Below, in pieces: positions 21,187 to 31,892 of a DNA stretch of 64,000 nucleotides. Numbering within the stretch: the first letter of the stretch is position 1; the number at the start of each line of letters is the position of its first letter. The stretch is taken from the NCBI RefSeq assembly GCF_000835495.1, contig NW_015622545.1, positions 1,504,777 to 1,568,776 of the forward strand, written 5' to 3'. Source of the stretch: Cladophialophora immunda (Eukaryota > Ascomycota > Eurotiomycetes > Chaetothyriales > Herpotrichiellaceae). A program made the position numbers and the translations under genes. Below the pieces are notes generated by a model, which worked only from the letters and a program-made list of their open reading frames with translations, was not told where the DNA came from and ran no database searches.

Positions 21187-21690
21187 GTGAGTGCTGATGC
21201 CTCATACGCTGCCATACCAGACGCAGAGCGGACAGCGCGCAACATCCGCGTGACCGTGCGTCTCGACCAGGTGGTGGAGCATCTCTTTATCGTCGTTTTG
21301 GCTTCCGCAACTTCCGAAGACACGCACTCCGAGCAGGCAAAGAGCTGCTCGGAAGATAGGTCGCGGTATACCACCTGTAGTGCTTGATGGCGTCGGTCTG
21401 GAATGCTGGAATGCTGGAATGCTGACTCTGTAGACAAAGTAGTCATGAGCAGCCGCGCAACCCCGAGCAACCGAATAGTCCGATGAAGGCTCGTCGATAA
21501 GATTTGGTGCGTGCAGCTTGCCGTGGACAGTCTCCATATGGTTTCTCTAATCGGAGAGGCTGCGAGTAGTACGCGGAGGGAAGCCGAGGCGATCGCATTC
21601 TGGATATTGGAAAGGCGCGCACTCAGGGACCTCGCCATCGATATCAAACGGTGTTTGCCCATCGAGTATTTCCACACCATTGCGGTGTAT
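21187..21690 (-). pseudogene. C2H2 zinc-finger protein relic
   Basis: One minus-strand frame reads CAPFQYPECDRLGFP, then SLSD-stop-RNHMETVHGK, the pattern of a fungal C2H2 finger (CxxxxxxxCDRxGF...LSDHRxHMxxVHGK) with a stop where the first histidine codon region lies. Further on, CGSQNDDKEMLHHLVETHGH and RCPLC look like parts of the next finger. No start, no consistent exon chain and at least one in-frame stop make this a relic. Confidence 0.45.
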
Positions 21691-21775
21691 AGATAATAGG
21701 CGGATTGGTATGAAGACGCAGTCTCTTGTGCCTCATCCACCTATTGGTGCCGTGGAATGCAATCGCCTTTCGGCG
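21625..21775 (+). repeat. Second copy of the hAT 5' flank (matches 4535-4690 inverted)
   Basis: About 150 bases starting cctcgccatcgatatc and including gtatagataataggcggatt match the reverse complement of the region just upstream of the hAT transposase relic. The differences are mostly C/T or G/A, and this copy keeps many CpA sites that the left copy has lost. Confidence 0.7.
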
Positions 21776-22117
21776 AGATCTTTCGAGGCCTCGCAGTACC
21801 TGAAACACTGGACTGATTAGGGTCTAGTATATTCGTCATCCGCAAACGGAGCGATCTGATTGGCGGAACGAGGCCGAATCTCCGACCTGGTATGCAGCCC
21901 TGATAACACTGTTTTAAAGGCATGCGCAGCTCTCAAGGTGGAAGCGGAGGAGGGACACCAGCGATTAGAAAACCTTTGGGTGCGAATTGACATGAACATA
22001 TTATATTTCCAGCCAAGGAATTGCAAAGTGGCCAGCCACCGATATTCCCAATCAAGTTGGTGGCCTTGATTTTGCCTGCTGCTACTTCAACTTCGTAGGC
22101 TTCTCTTTCCTTCTATA

Positions 22118-22282
22118 CTCCGCATTGATTGAAACCCCGTTACAAAAGAAAGACCTGTCTGTGACATTCATCGACCGACCACAACCATACCTCCACTGAT
22201 TGAAATCCCATTCAAAAGAAAGACCTGTCAGATTCGTTGTCCGACCACAACCATAACTCCATTGATCAAGACCCCGTTCCGG
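22118..22282. repeat. Tandem repeat of about 65 bp, 2.5 copies
   Basis: The unit contains attgattgaaa.cc.gtt, caaaagaaagacctgtc and ccgaccacaaccata. It overlaps the 3' end of the gene that follows on the minus strand, so it may form part of its 3' UTR and last codons. Confidence 0.7.
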
Positions 22283-23538
22283 AAGGCTTGTAAGAAGGGT
22301 CGTTCTCCCCTGCCCGATTTCTGCTTTCCCTAAGCCAGCGGCGGCACCTTGAGAGAGCCAAGGTTTGAAGGGAGGCCTTGAGTTCCGTTCGGATTCTGTC
22401 CCAATCGAAGGATGTCTCTTGATCACCATCGATCATGGAGAGAAAATCGCGGAGTCGACATTGAAGAGATGAGTTTGTTGCAGCAGGAATGATATCCATT
22501 CGATGGCCTCTTTTTCGCCTTGGTTCTCCAGTTCCAGGGTGGCGAGTCCAAATCTCGACAAAGGCTGTGATCTCTCCTACCCACTGATGTCCTTTGAACG
22601 TCACTGGGCCGAATTCTCCTTCCACAGAGAAGTCCTTTTTGAGAATCTCATCCCCGTTCTGAGGGATATTGAGTTCTTCACAGAGATCGAAGTCGAAATC
22701 GAGTGGGCATCGATATGTTGGACTTTCAGTGATATTGACGAGGAAAACCATAGAACATGTCGGTTGACCAATAAGTAAAAGTCGAATGTCTTCCTGAAGG
22801 AAGTCATAATTTTGGGAGAAGCCAACTTGAAGAGCCCATTTTAGGTCGTCTGTCTCAGCATTTTCGTCTTCCTCAAAAATTGCAACATCTGGGACTTTCA
22901 TTGAATCTCCATATTCTTCTTTGAATCCATCTAGGTCCAGATTTGTGTAACATCGAATTTTCTCTTCAAGACTTTTGGGAAGGACTTGTTCGAATAGACG
23001 ATTAAGGTGTTTGTTGACAAGTCTGACTATCGTTTCGTGTAGCCGATGAGGCATAGCGTAAATTTTGAGAGTTGATGTGGCGGTGTTGTATGAAAATCTA
23101 GGCCACCTATGAACTGTAGTCAGTAAAACATTCTTTGAATCAAGAAAGGACGCCAGAAGGGAGAGAAGAATATGAACATGGACTTACTTGTACCTTTCTT
23201 CAGACCGCGAGCCGTCAAGATCGAACTCCTCACGTAGATGTGACCACTCACGCCCAGATATCCTGCAGATGAAGACCTTCTCGGGGTCGTAGTCTGGGGC
23301 GGTCAATTGCGGGTTGTAGAGTTGCTGTAGATATGTACGCGCTTGCTCGATGCCAGTTGAGGACTGTTGTGTAGCTGCTGTGCTCTGCTCGGGTTGGGAA
23401 ACGAAAGGATAATCTGAGATCTGTTAACGACTGGAATGGAATTGGAAGAGTGTAAAGGTATTCTGACTGACCATGGCGCTGAGATATAGGCGAGCCCGAA
23501 CTATCCAGACTGCCTTCTGAATCCATGCTTTGAGGCAT
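22266..23538 (-). CDS. Unknown fungal protein, possible PD-(D/E)XK-like fold (3 exons)
   Basis: Exons 23538-23472, 23413-23188 and 23106-22266 give 377 residues; the introns (58 and 81 nt) have GTCAGT/GTAAGT donors. An alternative start is 23526. The N-terminus is Ser/Gln-rich, followed by DYDPEKVFICRISGREW and a core with WPRFSYNTATSTLKIYAMP, KVPDVAIFEED, LQVGFSQNYDFL and VFLVNITESPTYRCP. From memory this is a widespread fungal lineage-specific family. Its PD-x(n)-(E/Q)VG-S pattern recalls Uma2-type PD-(D/E)XK nucleases, but the position expected to be Glu is Gln (ALQVGFS), so catalysis is doubtful. The fold assignment is inference. Confidence 0.75.
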
Positions 23539-25776
23539 TGAATGAAGCTGGAAGATCTGGCAGTGACTCAAGTCTCGTCTTCAGACAAGAGGGCAGTCTC
23601 GCCCTTGGATGAGAGAGAGACAAGGGACAAAGGGGAGCTCAGAGGTGGGTGGAAAAGGGTAAGGTAGGAGTAGAGCGAATAAAGGGACAAAGGACGAGTT
23701 CAGTGAGCTACTTATAGCTCTGGAAGGGGTCCGAGCGCGTGGCAGATTGTTTCATTCCTGACGACACTCATTCCTGGCGACATTCGTTCCTGGGTCGCAG
23801 CGTTAGTATTCCGTGCCCGATTGACACCAGCCCACACCAACCTCGGCAATTCTGAGCGCCCAAATTTTGGTACCGGTCGCCTTTGTTCGAGACAGACCTC
23901 GGCGCAGTCGCCTCTTTGTATAGCAACTCCTTGGTACTTGGCGACGTTTCAATATGACATCGACATCGGTACATTGCTGAGACAACTGTAAAGGAGAGGG
24001 GAGAGGTGTAGTAAGGAGGGTGAGGGTGAGCTAGCTCGGAGCCGAGGTTGAGCCGGGCGCGGGCCAGCCAGCCTGAGCAAAAGCGGCGCAAGGCCATGTG
24101 CCTGCGTCGAGGTTCCGGCGAGGAAGCAGTTGTTTCCTGTCGATGCGGCCACGCTGAAGAGGATCACGGATCGGTTTGGTCAAGAGCTCGACGAAGTTAC
24201 GTTCCCGTCTCATTTGAGGGCCGTGACTGTGAACACGAAGCTGCTTAGAGGGAGAAAAGGGTCTCATCGACTATCGAAAAGTTGTCGGGTGGACTGGGCT
24301 GGAAAATTCAATAGGCTGTTTGTTGGTGGGCACTCCCCATAGAGTGCGCAGCGACAATATGGGCATGTTGCGGAGAGAGGAGAGTAAATCGCCTTCCAAG
24401 CTGTCGTCGTCGCGGAAATCTGGCGTGTCATCCAGGACTCCGCCCAACGCAGGCATCTACCCGCTAGCGTTGCTGCCTATGGTGCATCAGATGCTCTGTT
24501 GGAAGGGGAGAACATCTTGACCGTATGACCTATGGTCCATGGGCTGTGGCTCTTGACATGGATTGTGGGATTTGACGTTGAACCTTTTGCCGAGAGGTGG
24601 ATGCACGCCGTGTACCAAACAGAGTCATCTCGAGTCTCCGAGCGTTGATTCTCCGGCCAAAGCTGCTCTGATGGCAGAATGGACGAAACGCCTTTGGAAG
24701 GTGAAGGGCTCTGCGGAAGAATCTGGCCCAAGTTTTCTAGAGACCAACATTGGTACCTCGCGGATTGACGCCCTCTCGCGCGCGCAGCAGCAGCAGCGGT
24801 CCAGCTTCAATCTCTCGAACGACGACGACAATGTGCCCGATCCCACCGCCATCTCCGCTGCAAAGCAGCGGTCGCTAGGTGCCAAGAAGAAGCAGATCGA
24901 GGCACTGGAGTCTGGAAATCACAGGGCTGTCATTGAACCAGCCTACTGAGAAGTTGAGTTGGTCAGCACGGTCTTTTCTGGGAGTGGCCTGGGCCCTTCC
25001 CAGAAATATAAGGTCGTATTTCCTGTCTCCCGGGGCAGCGCTCGTAGTAGGTTTGCCAATTCGCCCCATGAAACCCATGCCGCTGCAGGCGCCATCAAGT
25101 CCTGCGGTAAGATGTAAAAATGTGCGGTCTCCAAGACATCAAGCGTAAGTGTGCTGGCAGCATTGGGCCGGGAAACCGTCGGAAGGAATCTGAAGGCTGC
25201 AGCGGCGATCTTCCTGGCTCATCCAGACTCCAACACGGCCGAAGGGCGCTGAGAAGGTCTTCGAAAGTGGCGCCCACACTCTGGACCATATTGGTGACTG
25301 ACTTGGCATCTTTAGTTCTATGTAAAGCAGGCAGAAGGCTGGACGTGGAGGAGAACAAGGCTAACATGCTCCCGGACAGTATGTCCATCAGCCTCAAATT
25401 GTCCAAACTGCGGAAAGAGTCAGTCACGTCGACAGCCACAGTCCAGCCACAGGAGGGCGCCTCAACCTCAACGCCACCACAGACGTACGCAGAGGGGAGT
25501 TGCCGGAAATAATTACCACTCTGTGCCAATCTCGACCCGCCATTCCATGATTTCCATCGACCGACACTAACGTGCACTCCTGGAATTCCGGATGGCTTCC
25601 CACGGTATTTGCTCCCCTTCCATCGTGCGAGCGCCGATTGAGTCTTAACGCGTGCTTAGGGGTGCTGCGCAGCAACTGCGTCACGATCTACGCGGGAGAA
25701 TGAGATTGCCGATTCACCGTTCACGAGGCCGTTCTTTCGACGTCGAGCTCACCATCGCTTCAGAAGCTAGTGGCGC
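23539..25776. other. Mostly empty region with one short hexokinase-like fragment
   Basis: At 24121-24213 the plus frame reads KQLFPVDAATLKRITDRF then GQELDE, which resembles the N-terminal helix of fungal hexokinases; nothing of the sugar-binding domain follows. A 128-codon frame (24563-24949 plus) encodes a charged, disordered-looking tail (SSFNLSNDDDNVPDPTAI) of unknown origin. The rest has no recognisable content. Confidence 0.3.
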
Positions 25777-25777
25777 T

Positions 25778-26517
25778 AGGCTGAGCGGAATCATCAACCA
25801 GGTGTATTGATAGGAGGCACACAAGCTCCCAGACGGTTGAACGAGTCCTGACATGGCTTCATTGTCGATACTACCAAGATCCGGACCCAGTACCACAAGC
25901 GGTTGGAAACCCGGATGAGACAGGCAGCGGAACCCATACTGAAGCAGAAGAAGAAGAAGAAGAAGAAGAAGAAGAAGAAGAAGAAGAAGAAGAAGAAGAA
26001 GAAGAAGAAGAAGAAGAAGAAACAGAGGACAATCAACCCGTGGGACAGAGGAATGAAGGTGTCGACGAAACACCGGTCGCAGCAGGCGAGTTTGACGATG
26101 CACCCGCGCCCATTGATCTAGTAGTTGAGCCAGAGGATCGGGTGGTTCTATACACAGCGCGATTCTCCTACTTGGAGCCATGACTCGCCCATCTGTTTGC
26201 AAAGTACGCATCCCTCCTGCATGGAAAAGCCAGTGGTTTTATGGTGGAGTGGCTGCTGTCAATTTCGACAGTGCCATATCGGATGGTATCAGCAGGGCGA
26301 GGAAGAGAAGAGCCTGGAACGCAAGTACGACGAAGAAAGATCAAGCCAGAAAGATCAAGCCAGGTCTATCGGCTTCCAAGGTCCACAGGTCATCAACTCC
26401 GGGGCCCAGTCCCCGGCATGCCTTCAATCCCGGACTCGACGGGAAGATCGGCGGCTTCGAGTAGTGAGCCAGGTGCCCACGGAGCCTACGAGACTGGCAT
26501 CATGGTCATCTGGGAAT
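25778..26517 (+). pseudogene. Broken reading frame with long poly-glutamate tract
   Basis: One plus-strand frame runs from after a TGA near 25775 through QTVERVLTWLHCRYYQDPDP, then about 25 Glu codons, then EDRVVLYTARFSYLEP and a TGA at 26179-26181. It continues in the same frame as HLFAKYASLLHGKASGFMVE to a stop at 26517-26519. The conserved composition either side of the stop suggests one former exon of an unknown protein. No family recognised. Confidence 0.35.
25947..26022. repeat. (GAA)n microsatellite, about 25 units
   Basis: An uninterrupted gaa/aag run. In the relic frame it encodes Glu; other frames give poly-Lys or, on the minus strand, poly-Leu/Phe. Confidence 0.95.
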
Positions 26518-26627
26518 GATGGAAAGTCATGCCGTGGAACTGGGCATCGTCATGCAAGTCGTACGTCAGTCGAGGATTGGCATAGGCGAGGCTGGGCTGC
26601 TGCGGCTGCGGTTATTGATGGCGCTGA

Positions 26628-26628
<1 letters not shown>

Positions 26629-26721
<93 letters not shown>

Positions 26722-26922
26722 GNNNNNNNNNNNNNNNNNNNNNNNNNNNNNNNNNNNNNNNNNNNNNNNNNNNNNNNNNNNNNNNNNNNNNNNNNNNNNN
26801 NNNNNNNNNNNNNNNNNNNNNNNNNNNNNNNNNNNNNNNNNNNNNNNNNNNNNNNNNNNNNNNNNNNNNNNNNNNNNNNNNNNNNNNNNNNNNNNNNNNN
26901 NNNNNNNNNNNNNNNNNNNNNN

Positions 26923-27016
<94 letters not shown>
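26629..27016. repeat. (GTT)n microsatellite containing an assembly gap
   Basis: An uninterrupted gtt run lies on both sides of 200 N (26723-26922), so the true repeat length is unknown. The 200 may be an arbitrary or estimated gap size. Predicted poly-Leu, poly-Cys or poly-Gln proteins across it are artefacts. Confidence 0.95.
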
Positions 27017-27017
<1 letters not shown>

Positions 27018-27162
27018 AGAGCACCATTTATGCGAAGGCGGGTACTGGATATACAGACCAGGAGCTGGTAGTAAACCCTAAGCAAGCTTTGACTCTCTGG
27101 TCAAACATGGTCCAGTGCCCGACCGATTTCTTTCTAGATAATCTTTCTATAATACAAAACCA

Positions 27163-27494
27163 TTAATAAGTGTTCCCATCCCTTTTCTTTCGCGCCTTCG
27201 AGTTGGGACTCTGCACTGGACAGTTCAGCTCCTCAACTGCTTCTTCTCGTTTCATACCTCCGTCCAACATCCACCATATTCGCAGTGGTTGCCTTTCGTT
27301 CTGGAACCAGGCAAGCACTCGGTAGTACTCTGCCATATGGTCTCTGCTGGAATTGAGAGTGCCATTCGGTGCGAGGGTCCGCTCAAAGCGTTCAATATTT
27401 TTCGCAGAGACGGCATCATAGGAGATATCGCCTCGTATGTCTTGCAAGCCGGCACCAGCCTGCTCATATTGGCGTTTGGAGCGTCAATGTATGT
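27163..27494 (-). CDS. Possible last exon of an unknown protein
   Basis: After a TGA at 27497-27495, a minus-strand frame reads KRQYEQAGAGLQDIRGD, then HMAEYYRVLAWFQNERQPLR and a basic tail KARKKRDGNTY. It is about 110 codons with balanced composition, unlike the shadow frames around it. No ATG is in a convincing place, so it would need an upstream exon. Confidence 0.3.
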
Positions 27495-27671
27495 CTCGCG
27501 CTGATGTAGGCGCGGAATTGCTATCGCCCTACGCCAATGCGAGCCAGATGTTAGATGTCACCCAAGGCAATATGGGAACCAAGCGATACCTTATAGAAAG
27601 ATTTGGCAGGCATTATCAAGGGTCAGAAAGTAACGCGATGACTGAATTGATTGCAGACCCGGTGTCTTTCG

Positions 27672-28130
27672 TCCCTCGCAATGAGTCATGCCGCGGATCA
27701 CTGAGAAGTGCTGTGGCAGAGACATATTCGACCACCCTCGTCATTCGTTCAGAGAAAACTTGCATTGGAGAAGAAGCCTCTCAACCCATTCCTGGGCGAG
27801 CTGTTCCTGGGGAAGTGGGACGACGAATCCGGCGAGACGTCGCTGGTCTCGGAGCAAGTCAGCCACCAGATCCTGAGCCCCTTCTCTTCCGCCGTGGCCC
27901 TCCGGCGTAACAAGCCTCGACAAAAGGGGCGATTCGCCATGGGATGGGTTACTGAAGCTGCCAACATGCTAGTTTATGGCGTTGGCACGCGCTGTGCACC
28001 GTTGGATATGGATCCTTTGTAGAGCTACCATCTTATGGCGGGAAGATTCTGTTGTCCTGGCGCCAATCACTGCGCGGTGGTCTGAACGTCCGCCCTTCCC
28101 TGCTTCCCGATCTGCAAGGCCCGGCGCCGA
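27672..28130 (+). pseudogene. Oxysterol-binding protein (Osh/Kes1 type) relic
   Basis: The frame at 27708-28022 contains [20 protein letters not shown] followed by [11 protein letters not shown]. This matches the OSBP signature (KPxNPxLGExF...W and E-Q-V-S-H-H-P-P), including the diagnostic EQVSHHPP block, here broken after SHQ. Upstream, RNES-like remnants and, downstream, ELPSYGGKILLS fall in other frames. Both the sterol-pocket N-terminus and the C-terminal half are missing. Kes1-type proteins move sterol/PI4P between membranes; this copy cannot. Confidence 0.7.
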
Positions 28131-28151
28131 TCCAATGGGCCATCATGAGCC

Positions 28152-28544
28152 ATGACCGGGCGGAGGAGGACCGGCCTGTCGCTGCAGACCCTGCACCCGA
28201 CCCGCTTCGACGAGGAGATCGTGCTCTATCAGACGCCGCCTCTGGGCCTGGACTGGACATTCCGCGCCCCGACGAGATCACTGACGAAGAGCTCAAGGGT
28301 CCCGGAGCTGTGGGTATCATCACTTGCGCCAAAGCCACCAGCGTCTTGTGTGCCAGCCTTGCCACTGCCCGAATCGGTAGAAGACGAGCTAGAAGGTCGC
28401 ATACAACATCTGGAGCTCCAGGTGCAGGAGCGCGATCGGGAAATTCAGACACTGAATGAAAGCCTGAATGACCACATCGACAGGGGGTCGTGGTCTGAAC
28501 AAGAAAGGAAGGTGACGCTGAAGGGCTACTTCGGAGACAAATAG
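28152..28544 (+). CDS. Hypothetical protein with C-terminal coiled coil
   Basis: ATG at 28152 opens a 130-codon frame. Its C-terminal half, EDELEGRIQHLELQVQERDR followed by EIQTLNESL, has clear heptads. The start of the frame (RFDEEIVLYQTPPLGLDWTF) reads well, but a stretch between them changes character, so an intron inside the frame is possible. Function unknown. Confidence 0.35.
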   Translation: MTGRRRTGLSLQTLHPTRFDEEIVLYQTPPLGLDWTFRAPTRSLTKSSRVPELWVSSLAPKPPASCVPALPLPESVEDELEGRIQHLELQVQERDREIQTLNESLNDHIDRGSWSEQERKVTLKGYFGDK

Positions 28545-28688
28545 GAATGAATGTATGATTTCATGTTCCTTTCTTTCGATCCTGTATCTAAGAGAGAGCC
28601 CTGTAGCTCTCCACCGGTAACTGTCGCCCTGTCAGCCTCTTCTCTAGATAGTCCATACCGAAAACTTCATTCAGCCACGGATTAATGG

Positions 28689-29993
28689 TCAATATCCGCC
28701 GACCCGCCCATCCCACCAACCCCCAACTCTAAGCGTAGTGAGATATCCCAACTGCGTAGATCCGTCTACCATTATGTCCCCTTGGTCAAGGTCATAAAGG
28801 ATCTTATCAATATGACGACCAGCGCCACTCAAATAGAGTACACGCGCAATGGCGGCGTGTACGGCAAGAAATCGTGCAGAAGGGGGGTCGATCGTTTTGG
28901 CGCCAGTGGTGAAAAGAGTGCGGCTCTCGATAGAAAGGATAGAACGGCGTACGAAATTGTCTCGTACGGGATCGATTCGGTATGCATACAATTGATTGCC
29001 TTGTCGTTCGAAATAGACCTGAAAACGGCTGAACAATCGGTGGAACCGCATTGTTAAAGTGATTGCATTGCGTGTTCGATCGATATCACTGCCTTCGATT
29101 AGACGCACCACACCATCATCGAACATGTCCAGAATTGCAAGGGCCTTCCTTTTGGATTCGTCCTGTAATGAAGAGTCAGTCGACGAACAGATTATCCACT
29201 GGGCGTTGACGACGAATCCAGAGATTTTGTCCAACAGGTGATACCGAACATACTACTAACTCCTGTTCCCCGCTCGAGAAAGTAGTCAATGAGTGAGGAA
29301 GAATATGTGCCACCTCTAGTGTCGTGAATGTGTTGCTCTTATTCCTCAACGGGGTTCCCTCGTCATCTTGGGCCCCATAAGTGCCGTCCTGGAAAATGCG
29401 ACTCGTTGCCTCATCGCAGTCGAACGAGCGTGATATGACACAGCGGTGATGATCACGTACAAGACAATCTCTTCTTAAATTGGCTAGCCGTCGGGTAGTT
29501 GCCGCGAGGAGATGCGCGCTTGGGAGATCAGTAAAGGCGGCAGGTGAAGGTTGAGCAGCTTTTCTCGCCGAGGCTCTCACTATTGAGTATGTTAGCCATT
29601 ATCAACTTCAAAAATCACCCGAATCTGCTTACAAGGCAGAAAGAAGTTCTCAAAAAGCGTCTCCGCAAATGCAATCAATCGTGGTCCATATTCGGAGGCA
29701 GAGATCGACTCACTCGGCAACGCGTCAGCCGGGATCTTCGTATGCTGGAAAAAGAAACACAGGAAATTGTTTCTCGACGCTTCTGAGCGCGCCTGTTCGT
29801 AGGTAAGTCGGACGAGGGTGACCTGCTTGTATGGCCTGTGATTTTGCACAGGTTCGCACGCTGCGACGACTGCGATGAATACACGGGTTTGCTGTTGTCG
29901 TTAGTCAGAACTAAGCCTCGAATGGGGCGCAAACAGGTCAATCACTACCTCCAGCGACGTGGGGCGCCGATAAGGGGCTGAAGGAGTCGCCAT
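28689..29993 (-). CDS. HNH-domain protein of the fungal type (4 exons)
   Basis: Exons 29993-29949, 29891-29633, 29579-29254 and 29162-28689 give 367 residues. The introns are 57, 53 and 91 nt, the first with a textbook CTAAC branch site. The HNH core can be seen: a CVISRSFD strand after a basic helix, AHILPHS (H193), RNAITLT (N242) and RFHRLF (H251), i.e. H-N-H in order. Downstream comes a conserved fungal extension (RTLFTTGAKTIDPPSARFL, VLYLSGAG). The family is common in mould accessory regions and is usually annotated 'HNH nuclease domain protein'. Metal-dependent DNA or RNA cleavage is inferred; the biological role is unknown. It diverges from the kinase-like gene at 30324. Confidence 0.82.
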
Positions 29994-30323
29994 ATCAAGT
30001 GCTACTGCAGCAGGTGGTGGTGTTGGGAGGAGACATGCGGGTCGCTCATATTCAGTGGCGTCTTCAGTCTGCCAAATTGAGAAGGTTTAGCGATGAGCCA
30101 TCCGAGCGTGGCTGCGCAACCCCCAAGACTACCAAGTGTGCCATGGGCAGCGTGAGCACAGCCCTGAGTCCGGAATGATCCCCCAAATCACTTCGCCCCT
30201 GCTGACCCAAGCCTCATTTCCCCAAAGACTACGCGTCTTGTGCCCAGCTCCGATCATTGGGTTCATACCTCACGACGTCCGGAGCACTGCACTAGCCGAA
30301 TCCCCCCTCAATCTGATGCTACA

Positions 30324-31892
30324 ATGCAGTCATCAGAAAGCTCTGCTGAGATGCAACAATCCCGGACAGAATCGACCGGCGATGAAGTCACGCCGAGGGT
30401 CAAGGCTCAGCAGAAGCCGTCCCTCTCAGCTGCTGTCCCGTACCAACCGAATGAGATGCTCCTCCTCTATGACGAGGATGAGAAAAAGGGGTTCAAGCTA
30501 CAGGTGTTACGTCTACTCGAGGGTGGGAGAAATGAAGGGTTCACCATGTCATGTTGTATGTTGGTGAGAGTGGTGGACGCAGCCGGTACCGCTCTGGAGG
30601 GCCAGGAATACGTCCTCAAAATATTCGACTTCAAGCTCGCACACGTTCTGAGAAGTCAGTATGGCTGCGGGAACTTCACCACCGTGCGGAGCGATGCAGT
30701 GAACAATCTTGCTCATGCACCACAGTTTGGCGAGCTCTTGCATCAATGGCGTCAACCAATTGATGTGGCTACTTGCGAAGACAGTCGTACAGTGAAATTC
30801 CTTCTGGAGAGAGGATGGACGATCTCAAAGTTTGAACTCGTGCATTTCGCTCTCCACGAGGATACTCGGCGTGAAATCCAAACTGATGAACAGTTTCCTT
30901 ATCGACAGATTTCTGTTGCAGAGGCGGAGGTATTTCTGCTGCTTGCACAACAGGAACAGTATTCCATTCACCGAAAGATATTTTCGGGCATTCGAGGACT
31001 CGGCGGATTTCCGTCTTTCGTCGCTGGTGGGAGACTACGAAGACCAGAGGCCGAGCCGACATCAGACAAATTGGCCCTGGTACTCACACAATATCCTGCC
31101 ATCTTAATGTCTCTCGTGGCAGGCGTTCCACTGCACCAACTCCCCAAGGACGATATGACAGATGATGACTGGTACAATCTACACATGAAAATTCACGAAA
31201 AGATGGTGATGCAGCTGTGGAGGGAAGGCATCCAGCATGGTGATGTGAGGTCTTCCAATGTCCTGATAGATCTCACTCATTTCGAGGTCAACCTGATTGA
31301 TGTGGGGGCTTTGAAATTCCTGGAGACGGCAGAGTCTGATGACTCGAGACCTGGCCATCTCCCCACTCAATTCGACTGCGACCTTGAGGACCATGTCAAC
31401 CAAATGATTTTGAACATTGCCCCTCGCTCATACAGTACGTCAACGAGAGCCAGTATGGTTGCGACTATGCGCTTCCGAGCCTTCATCTGCTCTGGTAATG
31501 AATTGGATACGCTGTTATGGTCATTCATTATGGAGAGTCTTTGGTCAAGCGTGTCCCTGTCGCGGCACTCGCACGACTTCCATCTCGTCGCCGAGGTTTT
31601 ACGACACGGTCGCCGGATGATGGACCATGAATGGAAGCATATCGATGGGTGCCAAGAATGGCATTACCGAGCTGTTATCCGCCTTGCAAGACTTTTCTGC
31701 ACACCTTCAGAATTCCACGCCCATCGTACGCTAGAGCGGTTTCTCCAGCACGAGATGGGATCCAAGTCGGAGTTGTGGCAAGATTGTCTCTGGCATAGAG
31801 AAGATCTTCAATCATCTGACATCGAGAACCTCCTTCATCACCGCGTCGAGTCAGAGATGAAACGTTCCATTGAGCTACCGACTTTGGGTTGA
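30324..31892 (+). CDS. Divergent protein-kinase-like protein
   Basis: ATG at 30324 (MQSSESSAEM) opens 522 residues with no intron needed. Kinase-fold marks: EYVLKIFDFK with a candidate ATP lysine (K99), IQHGDVRSSNVLI (residues 303-315) in the place of the catalytic loop HxDxxxxN, and NLIDVGAL (323-330) in the place of DFG. The Gly-rich loop is not obvious, and the DFG glycine motif is IDVG, so it may be a weak kinase or pseudokinase. Related single-copy-number-variable kinase-like proteins are common in moulds. Partner and substrate are unknown. Confidence 0.7.
   Translation: MQSSESSAEMQQSRTESTGDEVTPRVKAQQKPSLSAAVPYQPNEMLLLYDEDEKKGFKLQVLRLLEGGRNEGFTMSCCMLVRVVDAAGTALEGQEYVLKIFDFKLAHVLRSQYGCGNFTTVRSDAVNNLAHAPQFGELLHQWRQPIDVATCEDSRTVKFLLERGWTISKFELVHFALHEDTRREIQTDEQFPYRQISVAEAEVFLLLAQQEQYSIHRKIFSGIRGLGGFPSFVAGGRLRRPEAEPTSDKLALVLTQYPAILMSLVAGVPLHQLPKDDMTDDDWYNLHMKIHEKMVMQLWREGIQHGDVRSSNVLIDLTHFEVNLIDVGALKFLETAESDDSRPGHLPTQFDCDLEDHVNQMILNIAPRSYSTSTRASMVATMRFRAFICSGNELDTLLWSFIMESLWSSVSLSRHSHDFHLVAEVLRHGRRMMDHEWKHIDGCQEWHYRAVIRLARLFCTPSEFHAHRTLERFLQHEMGSKSELWQDCLWHREDLQSSDIENLLHHRVESEMKRSIELPTLG

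Noticed and set aside
25714..26211. Minus-strand 165-codon frame with a long leucine run
   Set aside because: It is the GAA microsatellite read in reverse; nothing else in it looks like protein.
26125..27085. Frames of 157-318 codons across the N gap
   Set aside because: They consist of repeat translation and X; the repeat length is unknown.
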